DNA of 45,685 nucleotides from a virus. The position numbers and the translations under genes were made by a program. Of this stretch, positions 1 to 7,735 are shown in pieces. The stretch is from positions 1 to 45,685 of IMG/VR virus record IMGVR_UViG_3300032954_000743. One strand, given 5' to 3'. Each line of letters starts with the position of its first letter. Position 1 is the stretch's first letter. The notes beneath the pieces were generated by a model. It saw only the letters and a program-made list of their open reading frames with translations. It was not told where the DNA came from and did not search any database.

Positions 1-213
1 CTAGTTGGCCCGCTTGATTGCGTCCACGATCAGCGCGATAGGCATCGTTGCAGCGATCTGCGACGGCTCCCATTCGCCGCGTCCTATCTGCTCGATCAGC
101 TGCAAGGCCGCGAACTCCCGGTCCATCGCTTCAACGTTCCGTCTCGAGACCATCGCCGCGACCTCTTCTTCGGCCTGGAGCTCTTGGCTGCGTCGTTTCC
201 AGTGGTTGAACAT
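1..213 (-). CDS. Small hypothetical protein (70 aa)
   Basis: The leftward reading frame begins MFNHWKRRSQELQ and ends with TAG at the window edge. The ATG at 213 is chosen over upstream starts because GGAGGT lies just before it. The protein is charged and probably helical (QAEEEV, MVSRRNVEAMDREF), with no recognised domain. A GTTATCA half-site, like one arm of the palindrome at 1020-1034, lies upstream at about 233. Function unknown. Confidence 0.6.
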   Translation of the reverse strand: MFNHWKRRSQELQAEEEVAAMVSRRNVEAMDREFAALQLIEQIGRGEWEPSQIAATMPIALIVDAIKRAN

Positions 214-292
214 CGAACCTCCATTCGATTGATAACGAACTTGTATTCGCCGTATCGGACGAGATCCCTCCAAGCTTGAAAGGATTGGACGA

Positions 293-472
293 ATGATCGA
301 AGAACTGACCGTGCGCCTACGCTTTGGCCGCCTAGCCGACAAGCAGGGCCAGATCATCCGGCCAGTCAATAAGGAACGGTTCGACAAAGACGAGATTGCC
401 TTCCTCCATGCTTGGGTCAACGCCAAATCGATCCTGAAAGCGCCGAGCTCGCCGCCGGCCTTGAGCGAATAG
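293..472 (+). CDS. Small hypothetical protein (59 aa)
   Basis: This short rightward frame begins MIEELTVRLRFGRLADKQG and ends with TAG at 470-472. AAAGGA lies about 8 nt before the ATG. Amino-acid composition is normal and the alternating hydrophobic pattern (ELTVRLRFG) suggests a beta strand. It is divergent from the gene at 1-213. No domain is recognised. The longer antisense frames across this stretch are rich in Arg and Ser and look like shadows. Confidence 0.45.
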   Translation: MIEELTVRLRFGRLADKQGQIIRPVNKERFDKDEIAFLHAWVNAKSILKAPSSPPALSE

Positions 473-590
473 CCGCTCCCTTCCCTCAGAGCCAAACCCC
501 AGCAAACACGGGCTCTCGAGGATGATGGATCGTAAAGGCCCCAAATCCAAGAGCCTTAGATCGCCCGCAAATGGCTCTCTGGAAAGCGAA

Positions 591-612
591 AAGCCCGCCA
601 GATGACGGGCTT
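591..612 (-). terminator. Terminator-like hairpin after the 638-979 gene
   Basis: A 7-bp stem (AAGCCCG/CGGGCTT) encloses an 8-nt loop. Read leftward, it is followed by a T-rich stretch (TTTTCGCTTTCC), as expected for a rho-independent terminator just downstream of the leftward gene. Confidence 0.55.
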
Positions 613-637
613 GACGCTCTTGGAGGTGTTCTCGAGG

Positions 638-979
638 TTAGGCCGAGGCGACCTCCGAAGACTCTTGGATCATGTTGGAGGCAATTTCGCGCCAGTCCAC
701 GTCGCTGAGTCCAGCGTAGATCAGCTGCGCCGCCATCATGGAAGGATCCTCAATGCCGAGTCCGGAGCCAAAACCGCATAGCTCCTCGGTGAAGTCTTTG
801 AGAAACACGGCCACTTCACCCTCCAGTGTTTCCCGGTTGATGGCTGCGTCCACTTCCTCCCGGATCGCCTCGATGCGCTCCCGGACGTACTCCTGGGAGC
901 CTTGGTCGTTGTTGATAACCAGAGCCACGCCCCATGTTGCGTAGTTCGCCCAGCCGTTGTATGTCGTGTCGTTGCTCAT
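638..979 (-). CDS. YNGWxNYxTW-motif phage protein (113 aa)
   Basis: The N-terminus carries the motif YNGWANYATWGVALVINND. This is typical of a small protein family common in phages and plasmids whose function is unknown; family assignment is from memory of the motif. The rest is acidic and helical, with FLKDFTEELCGFGSGLG in the middle. The ATG is preceded by AGGAG. It has its own promoter with an operator-like palindrome upstream and a terminator downstream, so it appears to be a single-gene unit. Confidence 0.75.
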   Translation of the reverse strand: MSNDTTYNGWANYATWGVALVINNDQGSQEYVRERIEAIREEVDAAINRETLEGEVAVFLKDFTEELCGFGSGLGIEDPSMMAAQLIYAGLSDVDWREIASNMIQESSEVASA

Positions 980-1017
980 TGCTCAACTCCTAACCAGTTG
1001 ACGATTGACAATGCATA

Positions 1018-1046
1018 CTGATAACAGAGTTATCGGATGATGTCAA
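1018..1046 (-). promoter_or_regulatory. Leftward promoter with operator-like palindrome
   Basis: Read leftward there is TTGACA (1046-1041), a 17-nt spacer and TATCAG (1023-1018), about 40 nt before the ATG at 979. A perfect 15-bp inverted repeat, GATAAC-AGA-GTTATC (1020-1034), covers the -10 box and half the spacer, a placement suited to repression. No repressor is identified. Confidence 0.55.
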
Positions 1047-1459
1047 GGGCAACTGGAGGACAAAACCGCTAGAGCCAGCCAAAGACCGAGAACAAGGCGG
1101 AGCGAAGCCACCCGCTAATCCCACGCCGAGCGCCGGCCTCGCCCGCTTCTGGACCTACACCAGCGCCCCATAATCGCCGCCTACGCTCCCTCAAAGCCAA
1201 GAGGCCATAACCCCTTATCCCCCGTATCCATTGGCCTTACACGCCATTCTAGGGTGGTCTGAGCTGACATTAGCCCCCGCTCCTTCACGCGCATATGGGA
1301 GAGGCTCCAAGAGGCCAGGGTGACAAGGCTGGCAATGGCAAAAGGCCTAGCAATAGGGCAGGGGGTGGAGGTCGATCGGGGTTGTGAGTACTCCCATTGG
1401 AGCCGGAGTCCCACAGGCCCGAGGCATCTCGCGGGCTTTTCGTAGGGGAAGTCCCATGG
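1047..1459. other. Intergenic region before the late operon
   Basis: No convincing large gene or tRNA is seen in this gap between the 638-979 gene and the first late gene. Read leftward, a 29-codon frame (1270-1181, start MSAQTTLEW) has AAGGAG 9 nt before its ATG and might be a microprotein, but its codon pattern is weak. The region ends with a hairpin at 1417-1440. It could also hold a packaging site, which cannot be seen directly. Confidence 0.4.
1417..1440 (+). terminator. Hairpin followed by TTTT
   Basis: GCCCG pairs with CGGGC, with an inner AG/CT extension that needs a 2-nt bulge, and TTTT follows at 1437-1440. It may insulate the HNH gene and late operon from upstream transcription. 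Confidence 0.4.
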
Positions 1460-1471
1460 TAGACTCTGCCC
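1457..1471 (+). promoter_or_regulatory. Extended -10 promoter placed for a leaderless mRNA
   Basis: TGG-TAGACT is an extended -10 box with the hexamer at 1460-1465. It ends exactly 6 nt before the ATG at 1472. No Shine-Dalgarno sequence precedes that ATG. Transcription would start at or next to the start codon. The -35 match is poor. Confidence 0.5.
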
Positions 1472-1987
1472 ATGAAATGCATCTGGTGTGGAGGGGCGAT
1501 GCCGCCGAAGGATCCGCATGTCCGGGGTCGGCAGCGTCGGTACTGCTCGACTAGGTGCCGTTCGGCTGCTCAGTGGGCTCGGGAGCGTGGGCGGTCTGCT
1601 CCCTTCCCAAAACGTGAGTGTCTTGCCTGCGGGAAGTCTTTTCAGCCAAGGCAGGAGAATCATCGGTGCTGCTCGCCGGCGTGTGGGAAGCGCCACGAGA
1701 ACCAGCAGCGGTACGGTCGGGCGGGGAACTCGAACTATTACCGGACGGCGTTCCTAGAAGAGCGTGGGGGGGTCTGTGAGCGGTGCGGAGTCCCGGACGG
1801 GCTGGAGATCCATCATCGGGTTGCGGTGACCGCAGGCGGCTCTAACAGGGCCTCTAATCTGGTTGTGCTCTGTGGCGGCTGCCATCTAGGCGAGCATGGG
1901 CGGAGTCCCAAACCCGAGCCGGAATCCTACGTGAGTCCGTTTGTGGGCCCGGGCGCTAAGGCGTCGAACTTGAGGGATGTGATCTGA
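1472..1987 (+). CDS. HNH endonuclease with zinc ribbons (171 aa)
   Basis: The N-terminal half has three Cys clusters (CIWCGG, YCSTRC, CLACGKSF/CCSPAC) typical of zinc-binding regions. The C-terminal half is an HNH fold: CERC (102-105), then LEIHHRV (His114-115), Asn129 and CGGCH (134-138). HNH proteins next to terminase genes can assist packaging, and free-standing ones can be homing endonucleases. The leaderless-type promoter shared with other HNH genes here favours an autonomous homing gene. The next gene overlaps its stop by one base. Confidence 0.85.
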   Translation: MKCIWCGGAMPPKDPHVRGRQRRYCSTRCRSAAQWARERGRSAPFPKRECLACGKSFQPRQENHRCCSPACGKRHENQQRYGRAGNSNYYRTAFLEERGGVCERCGVPDGLEIHHRVAVTAGGSNRASNLVVLCGGCHLGEHGRSPKPEPESYVSPFVGPGAKASNLRDVI

Positions 1988-2367
1988 TGCCGTTCCAGAG
2001 CCAGGCCCAGCGGGCCTTCATGTACGCCAGGCACCCGCAGATAGCTAGGCGGTGGGAGTCCCTGACCCCGAAAGGGCAGAAACTCCCTGAGCACGTTTCG
2101 GGCCATGGGACCTCGAGCGAGGAGTCTCCGAACCCTGGGATCCAGAAGCTGCCGCGTAAGAGCGGAGCGAAGCGGGACTTTGGGAATCTGCATCCGGGGC
2201 CCATTGCCAGGATGAAGATCTCGAAGTCGGCGTCGGAGCCCGAGGCGATGGCTGAAAAACCTTCGGAAGCCCATACGAAGGGGGAACGGGGGAAGATGAG
2301 CTTGAAGTACCATGACGAAAGCCGGCTTCAGGGCCGGGACATCAAGGTCGCAGCTAGGAGGCCGTAA
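1987..2367 (+). CDS. SxAQRxFMxAxHP-motif phage protein (126 aa)
   Basis: The N-terminus MPFQSQAQRAFMYARHPQ matches a short motif seen in many phage genomes near structural or packaging genes, with no assigned function. The remainder is basic and low in complexity (about 80 residues rich in Lys, Pro and Ser), probably disordered and possibly nucleic-acid binding. It shares one base with the preceding stop and its own stop overlaps the next start (TAATG). Confidence 0.7.
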   Translation: MPFQSQAQRAFMYARHPQIARRWESLTPKGQKLPEHVSGHGTSSEESPNPGIQKLPRKSGAKRDFGNLHPGPIARMKISKSASEPEAMAEKPSEAHTKGERGKMSLKYHDESRLQGRDIKVAARRP

Positions 2368-2756
2368 TGGCTGAAACTGAATGGACGGTCTTCTGGGGTC
2401 AGAGGGATGCGGGTAACCAGAAACCGATCACGGGCTGGACGACGGGCGAATTGAAGGTCGCGAAAATCGGGGCTGGTACGGAACTGAAAAAAAACAAACC
2501 GGCTCCGAACCGTGAAACCGCGGCGTCGGTGGCGTCTTGCACGGTCCAGCAGGCGTATTTCGCGACGGTGATCGCGGAATCCGCCGAAGAAGCTTGTCTG
2601 GTGGTGGACAAGATGCTGGCCCTCGGTGCCGATCTGAGCAAAGAACAGTTGGAATCGGTTGGTGGTGGTGGCCCGAGCATCAAACCGTTTGTGAACAGCT
2701 CGGGTAAAGCGTTTGCGGCGAAAACGTCCAACATCGAAGAAGTGGCGGTGCTCTGA
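2367..2756 (+). CDS. Small virion-type protein, paralogue family member 1 (129 aa)
   Basis: This is the first of four small proteins in the window with the same plan: an N-terminal strand (EWTVFWGQRDAG), then a strand-helix unit (YFATVIAESAEEACLVVDKM). Lys and Glu codons are almost all AAA and GAA, unlike the terminase. It is coupled to the next gene by CTGATGG. Such a codon pattern suggests high expression, and a capsid or tail decoration role is an inference only. Confidence 0.7.
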   Translation: MAETEWTVFWGQRDAGNQKPITGWTTGELKVAKIGAGTELKKNKPAPNRETAASVASCTVQQAYFATVIAESAEEACLVVDKMLALGADLSKEQLESVGGGGPSIKPFVNSSGKAFAAKTSNIEEVAVL

Positions 2757-3091
2757 TGGCTGAAGAAGCGTACATCGTCGCGTTTGGGACGAAACAGGCC
2801 GGGTCGGGCTTCCAGTTCGCGAAAAACAGCATCCGGGAACCTACGAAAACGGCTGGCGTGGGGTTGAACAAAAAAACGACGATCGGCTATGACGTCGAGG
2901 AAACGGGGGGGCTCGCTGAAAAGGAGGAAATCGACGGTGGTGGGGTGGCCCAGTGCTACCTGATCGAAGTGAAGTCGGAATCCGCGGCGGAAGCGATCGA
3001 AGCGGTCAGGGAATACTTCCCGACGTTGGCGAAAAACACGGTTTGTAGGGCGGTCGTGAAACCGAACACGAACTTCAAAGCGGTGGCCTAG
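2756..3091 (+). CDS. Small virion-type protein, paralogue family member 2 (111 aa)
   Basis: It begins MAEEAYIVAFGTKQAGSG and carries CYLIEVKSESAAEAIEAVRE, the clearest copy of the strand-helix motif shared with the genes at 2367, 3092 and 7463. Codon use is strongly GAA/AAA. The start overlaps the previous stop and the next gene starts directly after its TAG. Function unknown. Confidence 0.7.
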   Translation: MAEEAYIVAFGTKQAGSGFQFAKNSIREPTKTAGVGLNKKTTIGYDVEETGGLAEKEEIDGGGVAQCYLIEVKSESAAEAIEAVREYFPTLAKNTVCRAVVKPNTNFKAVA

Positions 3092-3361
3092 ATGGCTGTC
3101 TCGGAATATCTCGTCGCGAGTCCCGCGGGCGACGGGCACCAGGGGGTCCCTACGGGCCCCGGGACCACGGAAGGTTTGATCCAGTGGAATGGTGCGCCCG
3201 CGAAATGCGGGATCAGCTATGAAGGCGCGAACCTTGGGCAGATCCTGATCGTGAAAGCGGAAAGCACCACGGAAGCCGTCTCGGGGTTCAGGCAACTGTA
3301 CCCTGGGGATTACAACGGCAAGTGCTACGTGGTGTTGAAGTCCAGCGTCGAAGAAAAGTAG
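3092..3361 (+). CDS. Small virion-type protein, paralogue family member 3 (89 aa)
   Basis: It begins MAVSEYLVASPAGDG and contains ILIVKAESTTEAVSGFRQLYP, again the strand-helix family motif. It is the shortest member and lacks the insert seen in members 1 and 2. The ATG abuts the previous TAG. Its position directly before the terminase places it in the packaging and morphogenesis block. Confidence 0.7.
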   Translation: MAVSEYLVASPAGDGHQGVPTGPGTTEGLIQWNGAPAKCGISYEGANLGQILIVKAESTTEAVSGFRQLYPGDYNGKCYVVLKSSVEEK

Positions 3362-3364
3362 CTT

Positions 3365-4891
3365 GTGCTTCGTGTTGACCGGGACGCGCTAGCGGCGCTC
3401 CCGGCCTCCCAGCAGGCCGAAGCCGCCGCCCTGCTGGAGTCCTATGAGGAGCAGCTGAAGAACAATCCGCTGCTGGGCTACCAGCCGCATCCGAAGCAGG
3501 TGGAGTTTCATTCCTCAAGGCTGCCGTTGAAGGCGTTCCTCGGAGGGAACCGCTCCGGGAAGACGACTGCTGGGATCCTGGATGATCTGATCCAGGCTGT
3601 CGATATGGAGTGCCTCCCGGAGCACCTGAGGCCGTTCAAGCACTATGAGCCCCCGTTTCATTGCAGGATCGTCGCGCCGGATTTCACGAGCACGATGGAG
3701 GGGGTGATCTTCCATAAGCTCCGGGAATGGGCCCCTAAGAGCCAGCTACGGGGCGGCAGGTTCGACAAGGCTTACGACAAGGCGCTACGGAAGATGAGCT
3801 TCGCGAACGGGTCCACGATCGATTTCTTGACGTTTGAGCAGGATCTGGACAAGTTCGGGGGCGCGGCGAAGCACCGGATCCACTATGACGAGGAGCCGCC
3901 CGCGAACATCCGCCGTGAGGGCCTGATGCGCCTCATCGACTATGGCGGGGATGAGTTGTTCACGATGACCCCGCTTCATGGCATGAGCTGGATGTACGAC
4001 GAGATCTGGGAGCCCTGGACGCGGGGGAGGCTCGAGGAAGGGCTCGTGACTCTCGTGGACATGGACGACAACCCGTATCTGGATGAGAAGACGAAGAAAC
4101 GCGTCCTACGAGGATTGTCCAGGGAGGAGCGGGAGGCCCGGAAGTCTGGCCGGTTCGTGCATTTCGCGGGGATGATCTACGACGAGTTCAACCGCAACTT
4201 TCATGTCATCCCGGAGGTCCGTGAGGTAACCTCCGGCTCACGCGTGTATGTGGGGATAGACCCGGGGATGAGGCATATGGCCGCCGTCGTCTGGACGTAT
4301 CTGACCCCTGAGGACACGCTGGTTGTGTTCGATGAGCTCGCCCTTCAGGGCCATACGGTGAAGCAGGTCGCTACCGCGATCAAGGAAATCAACATGAAGT
4401 GGGGGCAGAGGACTGAGACGGGTGCCATCGTTTCGCTACATCCCGACTGGTATGTCATTGACCCTTCGGCTCGCAACATCGTCCATCAGACCGGAAGGTC
4501 GGACCAAATGGAGTTCACAGATCAGGGAATCGTCACCATACTTGGACAAAACTCTGTTACGGCAGGTATCAACCGCGTCAAGGAGCGCCTCCAAGCGAAC
4601 AGGCTGCTCGTGACCGCGAACTGCCAGACGTTGGTCGGCCAGTTCCGCAAGTACCGCTGGGCGACCCCCACGAGATCCGAGGATGATCCAAAGGAGAAGC
4701 CCGTCAAGAGCGACGACCATCTCCTGGACGCTCTCCGCTACGTGGTCGCCTCGAGGCCTTATACGCCAAAGGAAGAGGAGGGTTGGGGTCCGATGAACGA
4801 GTTTGAGAAACGAGCGAGAGAAGAGATGACCGGCAAAACGTACAACAAGAGGAAGGTCGCGGTCACGCCAATGGGGGGGATCTTTGCGTGA
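3365..4891 (+). CDS. terL: Terminase large subunit
   Basis: This is the DNA-packaging motor with ATPase and nuclease domains. Visible motifs are Walker A GGNRSGKTT (60-68), Walker B IHYDEE (172-177), the nuclease Asp in VGIDPG (Asp299) and the distal acidic motif SDDHLLDALRY (Asp450/451/455). The length of 508 aa is usual for the family. A GTG start four bases after the previous TAG is used. The stop overlaps the GTG of the HNH gene. Codon use is GAG/AAG-rich, unlike the small proteins just upstream. Confidence 0.95.
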   Translation: MLRVDRDALAALPASQQAEAAALLESYEEQLKNNPLLGYQPHPKQVEFHSSRLPLKAFLGGNRSGKTTAGILDDLIQAVDMECLPEHLRPFKHYEPPFHCRIVAPDFTSTMEGVIFHKLREWAPKSQLRGGRFDKAYDKALRKMSFANGSTIDFLTFEQDLDKFGGAAKHRIHYDEEPPANIRREGLMRLIDYGGDELFTMTPLHGMSWMYDEIWEPWTRGRLEEGLVTLVDMDDNPYLDEKTKKRVLRGLSREEREARKSGRFVHFAGMIYDEFNRNFHVIPEVREVTSGSRVYVGIDPGMRHMAAVVWTYLTPEDTLVVFDELALQGHTVKQVATAIKEINMKWGQRTETGAIVSLHPDWYVIDPSARNIVHQTGRSDQMEFTDQGIVTILGQNSVTAGINRVKERLQANRLLVTANCQTLVGQFRKYRWATPTRSEDDPKEKPVKSDDHLLDALRYVVASRPYTPKEEEGWGPMNEFEKRAREEMTGKTYNKRKVAVTPMGGIFA

Positions 4892-5238
4892 AGCGAGATA
4901 AACGGTCAGCTAGGACGTGTCAGTGTGGCGAGCCGCTTGGCTATTACCGTCAGAAATGCGATCGCTGCAAGACGGTTGCCCAGTATCGGTATAGGAAGCG
5001 TGGGCGTATGGGAAGACGCGCTCTCGTAGATGCCCTGAAGATGGATGTCGGGTGCGCTAAGTGTCCTCCTGGGACGGTATGGCCAGCGCAGGTTTTGGAG
5101 TGGCATCATGTTGGTCCAAAGACAGCCTGCGTTTCCGAAATGTTGGCTTTGGAGGTCAGCATCAAGCGACTACAGGCCGAGATCAACGAGTGCGTTTGTC
5201 TTTGCGCCAATCACCACAGAATGGAGACATTCGCATGA
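4888..5238 (+). CDS. HNH homing-type endonuclease (116 aa)
   Basis: Zinc ribbons CQCG and CDRCK near the N-terminus are followed by CAKC and an HNH core: LEWHHV, then CLCANHHR at the C-terminus, a layout common in small phage homing endonucleases. The GTG start overlaps the terL stop, and its own TGA overlaps the next ATG. Insertion between two coupled genes without loss of coupling fits a free-standing homing gene. Confidence 0.85.
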   Translation: MKRDKRSARTCQCGEPLGYYRQKCDRCKTVAQYRYRKRGRMGRRALVDALKMDVGCAKCPPGTVWPAQVLEWHHVGPKTACVSEMLALEVSIKRLQAEINECVCLCANHHRMETFA

Positions 5239-5615
5239 CGATCCATCTGGCTGACATGCCGATGTACTGCGCCGGCTGCCACAACCAAGACCCCTCCCTC
5301 AGACATGTTGACATGGACTCCGCGCTCGACAGGGGCTATGGGAAAGTCGAGACTATCCAGGTCGCCTACGATGACGCGATCTTCTGCGAGAACTGCGTGA
5401 AAGAGGGCGCGCATCTCTTGGGGATGATCGAGGCTGACCAATGGCAGGCGGAGAAGATGAACCTCGAGAAGCAGCTCACCATGGAGCGCAAGCTCCGCGA
5501 ACAGGCCCAGCGCTATGCGGACACACTCGAGGATGCTGTTTCTCACCGTCCGGAGCCGATCAAGCTGGATCATCGTAAGAAGCCCCGCCAACTTCGGGAG
5601 GAGCAAGTTGCCTAA
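5235..5615 (+). CDS. Zinc-ribbon coiled-coil protein (126 aa)
   Basis: The chosen ATG overlaps the HNH stop (ATGA); longer in-frame starts lie within the HNH gene. The first 60 residues carry two Cys pairs (CAGC and CENC), probably one zinc site. Residues 70-115 are highly charged and heptad-like (MNLEKQLTMERKLREQAQ). It may be a regulatory or assembly protein; no family is recognised. Confidence 0.65.
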   Translation: MTIHLADMPMYCAGCHNQDPSLRHVDMDSALDRGYGKVETIQVAYDDAIFCENCVKEGAHLLGMIEADQWQAEKMNLEKQLTMERKLREQAQRYADTLEDAVSHRPEPIKLDHRKKPRQLREEQVA

Positions 5616-5955
5616 AGGAACCGCATTCGATCTCGAAGCTCTTGCGACCTGGGAAGAAAAAGAAGTCAAAAAAGTCGGGGAAGAAGCCCATGCGGTGATC
5701 TTTACGCCTGCGTCGAACAAGCGGTTCCGGCTGAGTGCATTCTGGATCTGGGTAAGTACTGCGGAAACGATTTTCACCCTGGAGGACGGCACGACGGCGT
5801 TCTTCAACGGGGTGGCGCCCAAAACGACACCTGTGTACGTTCCGCTCCCGGGGCAGGGTTATTTGGGTGGTTTGGGGAACAAACTCCAGATCAAAATGCA
5901 GGCGACGCAGACTAAAGTTGTCGCCACCTGGTACGGCATCGAAGACGTGACGTGA
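5608..5955 (+). CDS. Small beta-rich virion protein (115 aa)
   Basis: The TTG at 5608 is chosen because GGGAGGAGC precedes it; it overlaps the previous stop. The sequence is mostly strands (RFRLSAFWIWVS, TIFTLEDGTTAFF, KLQIKMQATQTKVVATWYG), which suggests a small beta-sandwich. It resembles the general plan of the protein at 11978. A capsid or fibre accessory role is inferred from composition and context. Confidence 0.6.
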   Translation: MPKGTAFDLEALATWEEKEVKKVGEEAHAVIFTPASNKRFRLSAFWIWVSTAETIFTLEDGTTAFFNGVAPKTTPVYVPLPGQGYLGGLGNKLQIKMQATQTKVVATWYGIEDVT

Positions 5956-6344
5956 GTGAGCTCGACGACCTGTATGTCCGGACCCGCCTGCTATGGGAGC
6001 AGGATCCGGAGAAGTTCGAGCGCGACCAGCCGCTCCTAGCGCGTGCCTTTAGTGCCCAGCAGGTGGATCAGGCGCCCGCACGGGCTGTCTTCGATGCCCA
6101 CCTGCGTAAGCTCGAGGGGGACCTGAAAGCCGCCCAGGGGGCTCTTGAGGACGCGCATCTCGCTATCAAGGTCCGGGAAGGCCAGCTTCAGCAGGAGATC
6201 GAGCGTCTAAGGCGCTCTGAGGCGGTCCTGGCGGACAGGGTTGCCCAACAGGAGCAGACCATCGAGGATCTTCAGCGTGAGCCTCTCGTGGCCCCTGATG
6301 AGGCGGAGAGGCTGGCCGGTCTTGGCTGGCGTAAGGGGGCCTGA
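5952..6344 (+). CDS. Coiled-coil protein (130 aa)
   Basis: A GTG start overlaps the previous TGA. The first 50 residues are helical. Residues 50-115 form a long coiled coil rich in Glu, Gln and Arg (EGQLQQEIERLRRSEAVL). No enzyme motif is present. It sits between small virion proteins and probably assists assembly. Confidence 0.6.
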   Translation: MSELDDLYVRTRLLWEQDPEKFERDQPLLARAFSAQQVDQAPARAVFDAHLRKLEGDLKAAQGALEDAHLAIKVREGQLQQEIERLRRSEAVLADRVAQQEQTIEDLQREPLVAPDEAERLAGLGWRKGA

Positions 6345-7207
6345 TGCCCACGATCGAAGTTATCCGCCCCTTGCGGCTTTCCCCTACGGGCGGCACGGAA
6401 CTCACGATCGTCAACCGGACAACCACGAACGTGTACTACGGGCTGACCCCGACAGTCAACAAAGTCAACAAGATCGGGACGCTGAATCTGAACGAAAGCT
6501 TGACGCTCACGAAGGGGTTTGTGTGGGTTGTCGCGGAGAGCACCAGCGAACAGCTCGGCGGGAAACGCTTCCAGCAGCCAGCGATCCTCGATCTGCATGA
6601 AGAAGAGATCGAGAGCACCCTGATAAAAAACGGGGAACTGGAAGGGCCCCTCACGATCAGCCCGGGGGCGCTGATAGTCCAGTCGGGTGCCAGTGCGGAA
6701 GCGGTCAGGGCGGAAGGGGAATCCACAACCCATCACGCCGCGACCGCGATCCAGAAAGCCAAAACGGGGACCGGGGCGGCGCTGAACATCGTCAGCGAAA
6801 ACAAAGAATTCAGCGCCTCGGAGATCACGGGCACAGAGTCATCCCACGGGACACTGAAGATTTCGCATCTGAACCCGGGTGCGACCGCCGCATCCGACCA
6901 GAACGCGGCAGCGATCAGCATCGACCTCCAGGGATTGAACGGGGAAGCGGGGGAAGAAACGGGCTGCCAGGGGATCTTCATGACGAGCACCACGACCGAA
7001 GAACACTTTTCGGGGTCGTGGTTCTCGGTCAGGAACACCGCGAAAGCGATCATCAACCGGATGAAATCCACCGGGGTCTGGGAATACCGTGAAGCGCCCG
7101 GAACACCTACGGGTGTCGAACCGGAATGCTGGGCACTGTATGCGAAAGAAGAAAAACTGTTCATCAAATTCGGCTCCGCTGCCGCTAAAGAAATCCAGAT
7201 CCCATGA
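6344..7207 (+). CDS. Beta-rich virion or fibre protein (287 aa)
   Basis: It starts at ATG overlapping the previous TGA. The N-terminal 70 residues look like a small beta domain (TELTIVNRTTTNVYYGL). The middle resembles a beta-helix fibre segment with many Thr, Ser and Gly, and the C-terminus is WALYAKEEKLFIKFGSAAA, a hairpin ending seen in phage fibres. Codon use is GAA/AAA-rich. It is probably a tail fibre or head fibre. Confidence 0.6.
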   Translation: MPTIEVIRPLRLSPTGGTELTIVNRTTTNVYYGLTPTVNKVNKIGTLNLNESLTLTKGFVWVVAESTSEQLGGKRFQQPAILDLHEEEIESTLIKNGELEGPLTISPGALIVQSGASAEAVRAEGESTTHHAATAIQKAKTGTGAALNIVSENKEFSASEITGTESSHGTLKISHLNPGATAASDQNAAAISIDLQGLNGEAGEETGCQGIFMTSTTTEEHFSGSWFSVRNTAKAIINRMKSTGVWEYREAPGTPTGVEPECWALYAKEEKLFIKFGSAAAKEIQIP

Positions 7208-7473
7208 CGATCATCGCCGGCCTTCTCGTTGTTGCCCTCATCGCCCAGCAGTTCCTCCACCGCCGCCACATGGAAAACGTGGAGGCCCGCAACACGCTCG
7301 AGCGGCAAAAGCTCCTCGAACGTATCCAGCATCCCGAGATCCGCCCGATTGTCCCCTCAGAGCCTGTTGAGTATGAGATGCCGAAAGATGAGGCTGAGCT
7401 CGCCCAGGTAGGGCTCATTGTCCCCGAGTTCGTCCAGGTGGGCGAGAACCAAGGAGAAGCAAATGTCAATTGA
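7204..7473 (+). CDS. Single-pass membrane protein (89 aa)
   Basis: Residues 3-17 (IIAGLLVVALIAQQF) form a membrane segment at the N-terminus. A basic turn (HRRH) and a charged helix follow, then a Pro-rich tail. The ATG overlaps the previous TGA (ATGA). The N-out or N-in orientation is not clear. It may assist entry or lysis. Confidence 0.6.
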   Translation: MTIIAGLLVVALIAQQFLHRRHMENVEARNTLERQKLLERIQHPEIRPIVPSEPVEYEMPKDEAELAQVGLIVPEFVQVGENQGEANVN

Positions 7474-7735
7474 AAACTGGCTGGTGATCTTCGACACGCA
7501 GAATGCCGGTGGTGGTACCGCGGGCTACAAGTTCAGCAACTACGCCGGTGTGGTAGAAGCAGCGAATCTCGTCACGAATCCGGGCTACCCGGTCGAAAGT
7601 GCCCGGATCGTCGAAGTGTCCGCGGAAGGCGCCCAGGCTGCCGCTACCGGGGTCCGCAGGGCCTATGGGGACAGCATGGTTGGTGGGTCGATGAAAGTCC
7701 TGAAAGCGTCCTCCTACTCGACGGTGACCGCATGA
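7463..7735 (+). CDS. Small virion-type protein, paralogue family member 4 (90 aa)
   Basis: The ATG at 7463 has AAGGAG 7 nt upstream. The protein begins MSIENWLVIFDTQNAGG and contains ARIVEVSAEGAQAAATGVRRAYG, the strand-helix motif of the genes at 2367-3361. It is separated from them by the terminase and six other genes, so the family has dispersed. Confidence 0.7.
   Translation: MSIENWLVIFDTQNAGGGTAGYKFSNYAGVVEAANLVTNPGYPVESARIVEVSAEGAQAAATGVRRAYGDSMVGGSMKVLKASSYSTVTA

Noticed and set aside
2399-3295. Long leftward frame of 298 codons opposite the small-protein genes
   Set aside because: It is rich in Arg, Phe and Asp because it is the reverse of GAA/AAA-rich coding sequence. It lacks a ribosome binding site and conflicts with three well-supported rightward genes.
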